A DNA stretch of 64,000 nt from Nocardiopsis gilva YIM 90087 (GCF_002263495.1 NZ_CP022753.1:620001-684000); one strand, 5' to 3'. Positions 37,745 through 46,501 are shown, counted from the stretch's first letter. Translations and numbers: made by a program. Notes: a model not told the origin generated them from the sequence alone.

Positions 37745-38280
37745 GTAATATCGCGCTTTTAAGGCGCTGACTTCGCTGGAAGCGGGGATATGGCCGGTTC
37801 CGGTCTGATGGAGTGCGGGATTCGGCGTCCACTGGCACGGTAAGGCGATCTCGGCGGGTTTGTCCCGCGGAGGAAGGCGCTGAAGAGGGCACGGAAGAGG
37901 ACGTTGCGCGCCACCCGCGAGATGAGGGGCGCTGTGCGGGGCACCGTGAGCGGACGCGGGGTGCGGAGACCGCCGCCACGGGACCGCCACCGCTGCCTGG
38001 AACGCCATTGACCAGGCGGAACGTGGCGGCGAGGAGCCGCGGCACGCCCGATCCGGGGCACCGGCGGCGCCGGGGCCGGTCGGATGCGTGACGTGGTTCC
38101 GGTCGAATGACCGGCGCCCCTGAGGACCGGTGCGGCAACGGCCGCACACGGCCGGTAAACCTCCGGCTTTTCGCGTGCCGATTTTGCATCCTTACTGCGG
38201 ATTATGCCGACTTGTCAGGGCGGAAAACCCCTGGTGGTCGCGCTGTCGACGCCCCTGTAGCGATGAGTGCCGAGCACCCC

Positions 38281-38340
38281 CGGGGAAGTGGCCGGGGAAG
38301 TGGCCGGGGATGGGGTCGAGGAAGGGGCCGAGGAAGTGGC
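38281..38340. repeat. Purine-rich imperfect tandem repeat
   Basis: The word GGGGAAGTGGCC recurs as GGGGAAGTGGCCGG, GGGGATGGGGTCG, GGAAGGGGCCG and GGAAGTGGCGG in about 60 bases. The strand is almost purely G and A, apart from spaced C/T pairs. Confidence 0.7.
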
Positions 38341-38489
38341 GGCGCAAGCGAATCTCTGCTCCGTCGGGGCGGAAGGTCGGCGTCGAGAGAAGGCGTGTCC
38401 ACAGCCGGAGAAGGTGCTCTTCCGCCGGGCGGCGAAAGGCGATTGAGTAGGAGCTGGATCACACGTTGTCCATGCTCCGGAGGCGACCG

Positions 38490-40022
38490 ATGACCGACAC
38501 CGGCATGACCAACCCAGAATCGGCCAACGCAGGGACGGCGAACGCAGGGACGAGCGCCGCCGTCACCCCCATTCCCGACACCGGTCCGGCCGAGCTCGAT
38601 GACGTCATGGCCGCCGCCGCGGCCGCCGCCCCCGCTTTCGGCGGGCTGCGCCCGGCCCGGCGCGCGGCGATGCTGCGCGCTGTGGCCGACGCCCTCGACG
38701 CCGCGGCCGAGGAGCTCGTCCCGGTGGCGATCGCCGAGAGCCACCTACCCGAGGCCCGCTGCCGGTCTGAGCTCGGCCGGACCACGTTCCAGCTGCGCTT
38801 CTTCGCCGACCTGATCGAGGAGGGGGCCTACCTGGAGGCCGCCATCGACGTCGAGGACCCCGCATGGGGCATGGGGCCGCGCCCGGATGTGCGGCGGATG
38901 CTCGTCCCCTTGGGCCCGGTCGTCGTCTTCGGGGCGAGCAATTTCCCGTTCGCGTTCAGCACCGCCGGGGGCGATACCGCATCGGCGCTCGCCGCGGGGT
39001 GCCCGGTCGTCGTCAAGGCACATCCCGGTCACCCGCACCTGACCCGGCTCACCGGCCGGGTGGTCGCCCAGGCACTCGCCGACGCTGGGGCGCCCGCGGG
39101 TGTGTTCGCCGTCGTCCTCGGAATGGAGATCGGGCAGCGCGCGGTGCTGCACCCGTTGACGCGGGCCGTCGGGTTCACCGGGTCGATCCCGGGCGGTCGC
39201 GCCCTGCACGACCTCGCGGCGTCCCGCCCGGAGCCCATTCCGTTCTACGGCGAGCTCGGCAGCGTCAACCCCGTCTTCGTCACACGCGCCGCGATGAAGG
39301 CGCGCGGCGAGGAGATCCTCTCCGGCTACGTCGGCTCGTTCACCCTTGGCGCCGGGCAGTTCTGCACCAAGCCCGGCATTCTGCTGGTGCCCGAGGAGAG
39401 CGACCTGAGCACGCTCACCGGCGACGTCGCCGAAAGGGCCCAGGCGCCGCTGCTCAACCCGCGGGTGGCCGAGGGCTTCGAGCACCGCCTTGGCGAACTC
39501 GCCGAGCAACCGGAGGTCGAGGTGCTCGTGCGCGGGGCGCACACCGCCGAGGGGTGGACGCCCACGCTGCTGCGCACCAGCGTCGAGGCGCTCGTGCGGC
39601 ACCCCGGCGTGCTGCTGGAGGAGTGCTTCGGCCCGGCATCGCTGATCGTCGGCTACACCGAGGAGGACCAGCTCGCGGATGTGGCCGGGCTGCTGCACGG
39701 CCAGCTCACCTCGACCGTGCACGCCGAGGAGGACGACCCCGTCGCGCCGCGGCTGCTGGAGCTCCTGACCGAGCGGGCCGGACGGGTGCTGTGGAACGGG
39801 TGGCCCACCGGGGTGTCGGTGACCCACGCGATGACCCACGGCGGCCCCTACCCGGCGACCACGTCGGTGCTGCACACATCGGTGGGTGCCACGGCCATCC
39901 GGAGGTTCCTGCGGCCGGTGAGCTACCAGTCCGTTCCCAACGCTCTGCTGCCCGAGGCGCTGCGCGACGGCAACCCGCTCGGTATCCCGCGCAAGGTGAA
40001 CGGGAAGCCCGAATCCGGCTGA
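38490..40022 (+). CDS. Aldehyde dehydrogenase, alpha-ketoglutarate-semialdehyde (2,5-dioxovalerate) type
   Basis: The protein has 510 residues from the ATG at 38490, chosen because CCGGAGG (38477-38483) lies six bases upstream. It has the ALDH cofactor segment V-F-G-A-S-N-F-P-F-A-F, the general base Glu255 in Y-G-E-L-G-S-V-N-P, and the catalytic Cys292 in G-Q-F-C-T-K-P-G. The N-P-V-F and G-Q-F-C-T signatures are characteristic of the NADP-dependent ketoglutarate-semialdehyde dehydrogenases acting late in sugar-acid or hydroxyproline breakdown. No sugar-acid genes are nearby. The first 30 residues are a low-complexity Ala/Gly/Thr lead-in. Confidence 0.92.
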   Translation: MTDTGMTNPESANAGTANAGTSAAVTPIPDTGPAELDDVMAAAAAAAPAFGGLRPARRAAMLRAVADALDAAAEELVPVAIAESHLPEARCRSELGRTTFQLRFFADLIEEGAYLEAAIDVEDPAWGMGPRPDVRRMLVPLGPVVVFGASNFPFAFSTAGGDTASALAAGCPVVVKAHPGHPHLTRLTGRVVAQALADAGAPAGVFAVVLGMEIGQRAVLHPLTRAVGFTGSIPGGRALHDLAASRPEPIPFYGELGSVNPVFVTRAAMKARGEEILSGYVGSFTLGAGQFCTKPGILLVPEESDLSTLTGDVAERAQAPLLNPRVAEGFEHRLGELAEQPEVEVLVRGAHTAEGWTPTLLRTSVEALVRHPGVLLEECFGPASLIVGYTEEDQLADVAGLLHGQLTSTVHAEEDDPVAPRLLELLTERAGRVLWNGWPTGVSVTHAMTHGGPYPATTSVLHTSVGATAIRRFLRPVSYQSVPNALLPEALRDGNPLGIPRKVNGKPESG

Positions 40023-40163
40023 CCGGCGACACGGCGTTCGGCCACGCTGCCGGGGTGCGCCAACTTCCGGGACGAGCTGCGGGAGCACGGGGTGCGAGCA
40101 GGCTGACAAAAGCAGGCTGGCAGGGGCGGGCTGACAAAGTGGTGTCAAAAGATCGATTCCGGC

Positions 40164-40193
40164 TTGGAGGGGCGGTTGGGGGCCGAGTAGCGT
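40164..40193 (+). promoter_or_regulatory. Promoter of the adenosine-deaminase-family gene (leaderless)
   Basis: TTGGAG (40164-40169) and TAGCGT (40188-40193) are 18 bases apart, and the ATG (40200) follows after six bases. No ribosome binding site is present, so the transcript is expected to be leaderless. Confidence 0.65.
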
Positions 40194-40199
40194 CGCGGC

Positions 40200-41240
40200 A
40201 TGGACCGCTCCCTGACCGCCGAGGCCCCCGGTATCGAGGCCTTCATCCGCGACCTTCCCAAGGTCGAACTCCACGTCCACCTCGAGGGCTCCATGCGGCC
40301 CGCGACACTCATCGAGCTCGCCGCTCGGCACCGGGTGGAGGGCATCCCCGGCACACCGGAGGAGATCCGGGACTGGTACGAGTTCCGTGACTTCCCGCAC
40401 TTCATCGAGGTCTACCTCGCCTCCGTCGAGGCGCTGCGCGACGAGGAGGACTTCGCGCTGCTGGCCGCCGACGTGGCCGCCACCCTGGCGGCGCAGAACG
40501 TGCGCTATGCCGAGCTGCACGTCAGCCTGTACGGCCACCTCATGCGCGGTATCCCGGCGCGGGTCGTGTTCGACGGTATCGAGCACGCCCGGCGTGAGGC
40601 GGAGCGCGAGCACGGGATCCACCTGCGCTGGATCCCCGACTTCCCCGGCGACTACGGCCTGGAGGCGGGCGAGGAGACCCTGGACGCGGTGCTGCGGGAC
40701 GGGCCGGACAGCGTGGTCGGGTTCGGTGTCGGTGGAATCGAGGTCTCCCGTGCCCCGTTCACCGACCTGTTCGGTCGTGCGCGCGCGGCCGAACTGCACA
40801 GCCTTCCGCACGCGGGGGAGAACGGCGGCGCTGACCACGTCTGGGAGGCGCTGGACCTGCTGCACGCCGAACGCATCGGGCACGGCATCGACAGCATGGG
40901 CGACGAACGGCTGGTCGGTCGGCTCCGCGACGAGCAGATCCCGCTCGACGTCGCACCGACTTCCAACCTGCGGACGCGTGCCGTCGACACCATCGGCAAG
41001 CACCCCCTGCCCCGGATGATGGAGGCCGGACTGCTGGTCACCCTCAACTCCGACGACCCGCCGATGTTCGGCACCGACCTGCTCAACGAGTACCGCACCG
41101 CCCACGGCCTGGGCCTGGGGGCGCCCGAGCTCGCGACCTTGGCCCGCAACGGCGTGCGGGCTTCCTACCTTGACGCGTCGGCCAAGCGGGAAATGATCAC
41201 CGAGATCGACGCGCTGCTCGCCCGCTTCCCGGCCCCGTAG
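40200..41240 (+). CDS. add: Adenosine deaminase family protein
   Basis: The protein has 346 residues. Metal ligands appear as His25 and His27 in V-E-L-H-V-H-L-E-G-S-M, the H-A-G-E motif in L-P-H-A-G-E-N-G-G, the H-G-I-D histidine and the S-D-D-P-P aspartates. The family hydrolyses the amino group of adenosine or of related nucleosides. The sequence around A-P-T-S-N-L-R-T-R-A resembles actinobacterial enzymes, some of which act as aminodeoxyfutalosine deaminases in menaquinone synthesis, so the exact substrate is not certain. The start is supported by the promoter, not by a ribosome binding site. Confidence 0.9.
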   Translation: MDRSLTAEAPGIEAFIRDLPKVELHVHLEGSMRPATLIELAARHRVEGIPGTPEEIRDWYEFRDFPHFIEVYLASVEALRDEEDFALLAADVAATLAAQNVRYAELHVSLYGHLMRGIPARVVFDGIEHARREAEREHGIHLRWIPDFPGDYGLEAGEETLDAVLRDGPDSVVGFGVGGIEVSRAPFTDLFGRARAAELHSLPHAGENGGADHVWEALDLLHAERIGHGIDSMGDERLVGRLRDEQIPLDVAPTSNLRTRAVDTIGKHPLPRMMEAGLLVTLNSDDPPMFGTDLLNEYRTAHGLGLGAPELATLARNGVRASYLDASAKREMITEIDALLARFPAP

Positions 41241-41276
41241 GCCTGGCCGGCCTGGTGGGCCTGGTGGGCCTGGTAG
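41241..41276. repeat. 9-bp tandem repeat, four copies
   Basis: The unit GCCTGGTGG is repeated four times (first and last copy with small changes) immediately after the stop codon of the adenosine-deaminase-family gene. Confidence 0.9.
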
Positions 41277-41361
41277 GCGCGGCCCCCAGGGGCCCGGGAG
41301 CCGGCCGACCCGTCCAGCCGACGACCTGCGCGGTTCCGTCTCCGGTCGTGCCGGTCGGCCG

Positions 41362-42582
41362 TCATCCGGTGGGATCGGCGTGGTCATCGGCGTGGTCATC
41401 GGCGGGGCCAGCGCTCGCGCCCCCGCCCCGCTCGGCGGCGCCGGAGGGCCCATCGGAGGGCAGATCGGACGGGACCGACGCCAGGTCCGTCGCGCAGCTC
41501 GTGCGCAACCGCTCCCACTCGTCGCGGGCGTCATCGGCGGCGCCGCCCTCATAGGGAATCGGGACCCCGCCCTCGATCCGCGCGGGCAGCCAGTCGTCGT
41601 TGAGGACCGCGCCGTCCTGCATGGTCAGGGTCAGCACCCCGCTCTCGGCGGTGGGGCCGCTGAAGTTGTAGAAGACGAAGTTCCCCAGGCCGTAGTGGAC
41701 GTAGGCGTTGCCGACGTAACCTCCGGGCGAGAGCACATGCGCATGGCCGCCGACCACGGCGTCGGCCCCGGCGTCGATGAGTTCCCGGGCGAGGCCGGGT
41801 GCGTGCGGCAGCGGGCAGTGCGAGCCCTCGAGACCCCAGTGCAGGAAGGTGACGACGGTGTCGGCCTGCTCGGCGGCGGAGCGCACCGCCGCGGTCAGCC
41901 GCTCGCGCATCTCGTACTTGGCGGACGCGAGGCCGGGCTGGTCCTTCCCAGCCGTCCAGGTGGGGACGAGGTGCTCGTCCATCACGTCGGTGGCCCCGAT
42001 GATCGCGACGGAGTTGCCGTTGACCTCAGTGGTATAGGGCGCGTACGCCTCGTCGACGTTCTTCCCGGCCCCGACCACCGGAAAGTCGGCCTCCTCGGCG
42101 TTGCGCAGGGTGTCGCGCAGCCCGTCGACGCCGTAGTCCATGCCGTGGTTGTTGGCGACCGACACGACATCGACACCGGCGGCGTCGAGCGCGTCGAAGG
42201 CCGTCGCCGGGGCGCGGAACACGAACTCCTTGTCGGGAGCGCGTCTACCGCCGCCGGTGACGGCGGTCTCCAGGTTCACCATGGCGAGGTCAGCCGAGGA
42301 CAGCGTGTCGGCGATCGGCCCGAGGGCGGTCGCCGGGTCGCTGTCGAGCCGTTCGTGCAGCAGACCGTCGAACATCACATCACCGCCGAAGGCGATGGTG
42401 AAGGGCGAGCTCGCGGCCGCCCCCTCGGGGTCGGTGGGAGAGGAGCTCTCGGCCGTCCCTTGGACGTCGCCTCCGGCGGTGCAGGCGGCTGCGACGGTGG
42501 CGGTGACCACGAGCGAGCCCACGCGCAGGGCTGTGGGCAGATGGCGGGAACTCCACGGAGCAGTGTCGACTCGGCTGGTCAA
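41362..42582 (-). CDS. CapA family lipoprotein (metallophosphatase-like)
   Basis: The 406-residue protein has a signal peptide with a lipobox (V-A-A-A-C), so it is predicted to be a lipid-anchored extracytoplasmic protein. The CapA/PgsA core is a calcineurin-like phosphoesterase fold with F-G-G-D-V-M-F-D, V-N-L-E-T-A-V-T, S-V-A-N-N-H-G-M-D-Y-G, F-L-H-W-G-L-E and G-G-H-A-H-V-L. CapA proteins accompany poly-gamma-glutamate export in bacilli; in actinobacteria they are often solitary and of unknown role. No capB/C genes are seen. The C-terminus is acidic, with an A-D-D-H-A-D-D-H repeat. Confidence 0.92.
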   Translation of the reverse strand: MTSRVDTAPWSSRHLPTALRVGSLVVTATVAAACTAGGDVQGTAESSSPTDPEGAAASSPFTIAFGGDVMFDGLLHERLDSDPATALGPIADTLSSADLAMVNLETAVTGGGRRAPDKEFVFRAPATAFDALDAAGVDVVSVANNHGMDYGVDGLRDTLRNAEEADFPVVGAGKNVDEAYAPYTTEVNGNSVAIIGATDVMDEHLVPTWTAGKDQPGLASAKYEMRERLTAAVRSAAEQADTVVTFLHWGLEGSHCPLPHAPGLARELIDAGADAVVGGHAHVLSPGGYVGNAYVHYGLGNFVFYNFSGPTAESGVLTLTMQDGAVLNDDWLPARIEGGVPIPYEGGAADDARDEWERLRTSCATDLASVPSDLPSDGPSGAAERGGGASAGPADDHADDHADPTG

Positions 42583-42828
42583 TGGGGGGCTCCTGGGCAG
42601 AGGAGGGGACCTTACCTAGGTGACGCCTGATCGCTGGGCCGGAGTTGACCTTCGCGGCTGTCCGGATCCGGCCATGCGGGTGCGCCGGACGCGGGGATAT
42701 GCAGTACGACCGCGACCATGCTCAAAAAGTGCTGCGGTAATCGCTGTGAGCAGCCCTCGTGTCCGACTCTTGATCGGATGGGGCGTCTCCCGGCGAGTGG
42801 CGCGTCTCTTTTGGATTGAATCGTTTTC

Positions 42829-42857
42829 TTGAACTAGTCCAATTTGTGTCCTAGTCT
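42829..42857 (+). promoter_or_regulatory. furA-katA promoter (leaderless)
   Basis: TTGAAC (42829-42834) and TAGTCT (42852-42857) are 17 bases apart, and the furA-remnant ATG (42865) follows after seven bases. The flanking sequence is A/T-rich, as in Fur-type autoregulated catalase promoters. Confidence 0.65.
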
Positions 42858-42864
42858 GAGACGC

Positions 42865-43084
42865 ATGGACGACGCCGCCGACCTCCGTACGGCCGGGCTG
42901 CGGCGAGGTCACCGACGTCGACCGCGTGGTCGGGGCTGCTCCCTGTCTGGAGCCCTCCGACGACCACGGGTACTCCGTCGACAAGGCCGAGGTGGTGTTC
43001 TGGGGCGTTCGTCCACAGTCCCGTGCGGAGAGCGCGAGCACGGACGAGGGGAATGCCGACGCCGCGACAGGGCGCGCGTCATGA
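42865..43084 (+). pseudogene. furA: furA (Fur-family regulator of catalase) with internal deletion
   Basis: The ATG at 42865 encodes [13 protein letters not shown], the start of an actinobacterial FurA. The next bases belong to the dimerisation domain in another frame: C-G-E-V-T-D-V-D, then [12 protein letters not shown] and A-E-V-V-F-W-G-V. About 75 residues, including the whole winged-helix DNA-binding domain, are missing at the junction (about 42901). The last zinc-binding cysteine pair, normally C-x-x-C, reads R-P-Q-S. The stop is at 43082. The remnant lies directly upstream of katA and keeps the promoter. It cannot act as a repressor. Confidence 0.8.
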
Positions 43085-43181
43085 TCCGTCCGGTCTCCGT
43101 ACCGGTGTAACAGCCAGGGGAGCGGCGATCCGTCGCCGCTCCGACGAGGTCGCTTATTCCTTATCCCGAAAGGTGCGAGCA

Positions 43182-44645
43182 GTGAGCGTTCCCTACAGCG
43201 GTGTTTCCTACAGCACTGACGACGCCGGCCACCCGGCGCCGAGCGATGGTCTCTCGCAGTCGGTCGGCCCCAACGGGCCGCTGCTGCTCCAGGACCACTT
43301 CCTGATCCAGAAGATGGCGCACTTCAACCGCGAGCGGGTTCCCGAACGCGTGGTGCACGCCAAGGGCGGCGGCGCCTTCGGCGAGCTGGAGATCACCGAG
43401 GACGTCAGCCAGTTCACCTCGGCGGACCTCTTCCAGAAGGGCAAGAAGACGCCCCTGCTGCTCCGCTTCTCCACCGTCGCCGGTGAGCTCGGCAGCGCCG
43501 ACAGCGCCCGTGACCCGCGTGGCTTCGCGCTGAAGTTCTACACCGAGCACGGCAACTACGACATCGTCGGCAACAACACACCGATCTTCTTCATCCGCGA
43601 CCCCTCGAAGTTCTCCGACTTCATCCACTCGCAGAAGCGCCGCGCCGACAACCAGCTGCGCGACAACAACATGCAGTGGGACTTCTGGACGCAGAACCCC
43701 GAGTCGGCCCACCAGGTCTCCTTCCTGATGACCGACCGTGGTACCCCGAAGAACTGGCGCCACGTCAACGGCTACGGCAGCCACACCTTCCTCTGGTACA
43801 ACGCCAGCGGCGAGAAGTTCTGGGTCAAGTACCACTTCAAGACCGACCAGGGCATCGAGAACCTCACCGCCGGTGCGGCCAAGGCCCTGGAGGCCGAGGA
43901 CCCCGACGCGCACCGTCGCGACCTGTGGCAGGCCATCGAGCGCGGGGAGTTCCCCTCCTGGACCGTCAAGGTGCAGGTCATGCCGTTCGAGGACGCCGCC
44001 GACTATCGGTTCAACCCGTTCGACCTGACCAAGGTGTGGCCGCACGGCGACTACCCCGAGATCACTATCGGTAAGTTCACGCTGAACCGGAACCCGTCGA
44101 ACTACTTCGCGGAGATCGAGCAGGCCGCGTTCGAGCCGTCCAACCTGGTGCCCGGTATCGGCGCCAGCCCGGACAAGATGCTCCAGGGCCGCCTGTTCTC
44201 CTACCCGGACACGCACCGCTACCGCATCGGCCCGAACTACCTTCAGCTGCCGGTGAACCAGCCGAAGTCGCCGGTCCGCAGCTACAACTTCGACGGCCCG
44301 ATGACCTACGCGAACCAGGTCGACCCGGTCTACGCGCCGAACACCGTCGGCGGTCCGGTCGCCGCCGAGACGCTGTACGACGGCGAGCAGTACGAGGTGA
44401 CGGGTGAGATCATCCGCTCCGCCTACAAGCTGCACAAGGAAGACGACGACTTCGGCCAGGCGCGCACGCTCTGGGAGAAGGTCCTCTCCGAGTCCGACCG
44501 CGCCAACATGGTGAGCAACATCGTCGGCCACGCCTCGGCCTCCGAGGTCACCGATGACATGAAGAAGCGCGTCGTCGAGTACTGGACCAATATCCACCCC
44601 GACCTCGGCACCGGTGTCGCCAAGGGTCTGGGCGTGCAGGGCTAG
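43182..44645 (+). CDS. katA: Heme catalase, small-subunit (clade 3) type
   Basis: KatA converts hydrogen peroxide to water and oxygen. The GTG at 43182 is chosen from the family N-terminus and AAAGG upstream; the protein has 487 residues, usual for clade 3. The distal histidine is His59 in R-V-V-H-A-K-G-G-G-A-F-G, the distal asparagine lies in G-N-N-T-P-I-F-F, and the proximal heme tyrosine in R-L-F-S-Y-P-D-T-H-R-Y. The NADPH-binding region of small catalases is present. The gene follows the furA remnant by 98 bases and probably shares its promoter. A strong hairpin terminator lies downstream. Confidence 0.97.
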   Translation: MSVPYSGVSYSTDDAGHPAPSDGLSQSVGPNGPLLLQDHFLIQKMAHFNRERVPERVVHAKGGGAFGELEITEDVSQFTSADLFQKGKKTPLLLRFSTVAGELGSADSARDPRGFALKFYTEHGNYDIVGNNTPIFFIRDPSKFSDFIHSQKRRADNQLRDNNMQWDFWTQNPESAHQVSFLMTDRGTPKNWRHVNGYGSHTFLWYNASGEKFWVKYHFKTDQGIENLTAGAAKALEAEDPDAHRRDLWQAIERGEFPSWTVKVQVMPFEDAADYRFNPFDLTKVWPHGDYPEITIGKFTLNRNPSNYFAEIEQAAFEPSNLVPGIGASPDKMLQGRLFSYPDTHRYRIGPNYLQLPVNQPKSPVRSYNFDGPMTYANQVDPVYAPNTVGGPVAAETLYDGEQYEVTGEIIRSAYKLHKEDDDFGQARTLWEKVLSESDRANMVSNIVGHASASEVTDDMKKRVVEYWTNIHPDLGTGVAKGLGVQG

Positions 44646-44696
44646 TAGCCGCTTCACCCACGGTGACCGGCAGCGGCGATCGGCTGCCAGAACCTG

Positions 44697-44737
44697 CCCC
44701 GGGTGCGGATCCATCGATCTGCGCCCGGGGCTTCCTT
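44697..44737 (+). terminator. katA terminator
   Basis: A 14-base-pair stem (44697-44710 with 44717-44730, two G-U pairs) with a 6-base loop is followed by CTTCCTT. Confidence 0.8.
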
Positions 44738-45267
44738 GTGTCCGGAACCAGGCACGCGGAGTAATTGACGAAATAGTGATGATTACGGATAAGGGGCAAT
44801 ATCTTCGACTATTTCGTGGGCCGTAGCTCTGTGGATCTCCAATGTCCGTGGGCGTGAGATGTGTCCGATTGAAGGTTTTATGTCGGTTTTCCAGTGGCTG
44901 CTCGCGAGTAAGTTGGCGACGCTCCTGTCGGGGGAATCCGGGGGTCTTCGCTCTCATATCCAGCGAATATGACAGAACGTGAAGGGCATAATGCGGACGG
45001 TTCTCGCCCTATCGGGAATTACTCGCCAAAAAGGTCGCGCATCCTCGAAAAGCTGCTAGGTTATGGACATCGGCGGCTCGGGAAACGTTCCGTCGCCTTT
45101 CCCTCCACATGATGGGACTCGGTCGGCTATAGCCGCCGCCCATAGCACAGGGCAGAAATCCCCCCGCATGTCAGCGGGACCTGCGGCCACTGCTACCCGC
45201 TCTCAGGTGGCGTCAGGGTCTTCCATGCTCGTCTTGCGAATGCGTCTGCGAAAGGTCATGCCTGAAC
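44738..45267. other. Long A/T-richer region upstream of the chaplin-like gene
   Basis: The 530 bases are clearly less G/C-rich than the flanking genes. A perfect inverted repeat ACGAAATAG / CTATTTCGT (about 44768 and 44810) could form a long hairpin. A 71-codon frame (45063-45278) has poor codon bias and overlaps the next gene; I do not call it. Regulatory function is likely but I cannot match a known riboswitch. Confidence 0.45.
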
Positions 45268-46380
45268 ATGATGCGTAAGAAGCTCTCCACCACCGCCTAC
45301 GCGACTCTGCTCACCGCGGGCCTGGTCGTCGCGGCACCCGTCCCCGCTTTCGCCGGCCCCGAGACCAGCGGTTCCGGTGGTGTGGCCAGCGGCAACCAGG
45401 TCAGCGTCCCGGCGGACGTCGAGGCCAAGATCTGCGGCAACTCCGTCGCCGCGCTGGGTATCTCCAAGGCCAAGTGCAAGGAGGTCGCCAAGGTCCTCTA
45501 CGCCTCCTCCGACGAGGGGGGCGCCAAGACCGACGGCTCCGGTGGCATCGGCAGCGGCAACCAGATCATCATGCCGGTCGACGCGGCCGTCGAGGTCTGC
45601 GGCAACTCTGCCGCCGTGGCCGGCGTCTCCAAGGCCAAGTGCGTCAAGGTGGTCAAGGGCGTGGCCTCCTCCTCGAAGAACGAGGGCGCGGAGACCGACG
45701 GCTCCGGTGGCATCGGCAGCGGCAACCAGATCATCATCCCCGTGGACGTCGCCGTCGAGGTCTGCGGCAACTCCGTCGCGGTCGGCGGGGCCTCGAAGGC
45801 CGACTGCACCAAGGTGGTCAAGGCCATGTCCTCGTCCTCGGACAACGAGGGCGCGGAGACCGACGGCTCCGGTGGCATCGCCAGCGGTAACCAGGTCATC
45901 GTCCCGGCCGACGTCGCCGTCGAGATCTGCGGCAACGCCGTCTCCGCTGTGGGAGTCGCGAAGGCCGACTGCATCAAGAAGATCTCCGACGGCAAGGGCG
46001 GTGACGACGGGGACAACGGCAACGGGGACGACAACGGCTCCGACGACAACGGCGGGGACAACGGCAACGGGGACGACAACGGCAACGGCGGGGACAACGG
46101 CTCCGACAACGGCGACGACAAGGGCAAGGACAACGGCAAGGGCTCCGACGACAAGGCCGACAACGGCGCGGAGAGCCCGGACGAGGGCGCCGAGTCGGGC
46201 GAGGACGCTGAGGTCGACCTGGTCGCCGACGACAAGAACGCCAGCGGGGGCCTGCCGGTGACCGGTGCCGCGCTCGGCGGCCTGGTGGCCGCTGGCATCG
46301 CGGCCCTCGGCGGTGGCGCCGCCGCCATGCGGTTCGCCCGCAAGCGCAAGGCCGCGGCCGACACCGACGCCGAGGTGTAA
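45268..46380 (+). CDS. Sortase-anchored surface protein with four tandem chaplin domains
   Basis: The 370-residue protein has a signal peptide cut after A-F-A29. Four chaplin (DUF320) repeats follow, at roughly 34-75, 89-128, 143-182 and 197-236. Each has S-G-G-x-x-S-G-N-Q, a Pro-x-Asp strand, C-G-N-S/A and a second cysteine (K-A-K/D-C), so each can form the family disulfide. A 95-residue Asp/Asn/Gly-rich spacer, the sorting signal L-P-V-T-G (329-333), a hydrophobic segment and an R-K-R-K tail complete it. Long chaplins of Streptomyces have two chaplin domains and coat aerial hyphae with amyloid; four is unusual. A perfect terminator follows. Confidence 0.93.
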   Translation: MMRKKLSTTAYATLLTAGLVVAAPVPAFAGPETSGSGGVASGNQVSVPADVEAKICGNSVAALGISKAKCKEVAKVLYASSDEGGAKTDGSGGIGSGNQIIMPVDAAVEVCGNSAAVAGVSKAKCVKVVKGVASSSKNEGAETDGSGGIGSGNQIIIPVDVAVEVCGNSVAVGGASKADCTKVVKAMSSSSDNEGAETDGSGGIASGNQVIVPADVAVEICGNAVSAVGVAKADCIKKISDGKGGDDGDNGNGDDNGSDDNGGDNGNGDDNGNGGDNGSDNGDDKGKDNGKGSDDKADNGAESPDEGAESGEDAEVDLVADDKNASGGLPVTGAALGGLVAAGIAALGGGAAAMRFARKRKAAADTDAEV

Positions 46381-46468
46381 GGCAAAGCCGAGGTGTGAGG
46401 CAAACAGGTGTAAGGCGAAACCCGCTGATCGACCGGTGTGAATCCGGTCATCTCCACTGACCACGTGG

Positions 46469-46501
46469 CGCCGGGCCCGGGGATCTTCCCCGGGCCCGGC
46501 G
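46469..46501 (+). terminator. Terminator of the chaplin-like gene
   Basis: A perfect 14-base-pair stem (46469-46482 with 46488-46501) surrounds an ATCTT loop, with TTCGTGT after it. Confidence 0.85.

Larger units (their letters stand above)
37706..38489. other. Long intergenic region between tetR and the aldehyde dehydrogenase gene
   Basis: The 780 bases between divergent genes contain the palindrome near tetR and self-complementary CCGGAGGTTTACCGGCC-type sequence near 38150-38170 (in reverse). A purine-rich imperfect repeat lies at 38281-38340. Open frames exist on both strands but are Arg/Pro-rich and inconsistent. I see no supportable gene. Confidence 0.4.

Noticed and set aside
38745-41552. 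A 935-codon open frame on the minus strand
   Set aside because: It is fully antisense to the aldehyde dehydrogenase and adenosine-deaminase-family genes, which have intact catalytic motifs. Long antisense frames are expected at this GC content.
43161-44957. A 598-codon minus-strand frame across the catalase gene
   Set aside because: Its translation is Val/Arg/Asp-rich with no domain, and it mirrors the codon bias of katA on the other strand.
45063-45278. A 71-codon frame directly before the chaplin gene, overlapping its start
   Set aside because: Third codon positions are not G/C-biased, no domain is visible, and it has no ribosome binding site.
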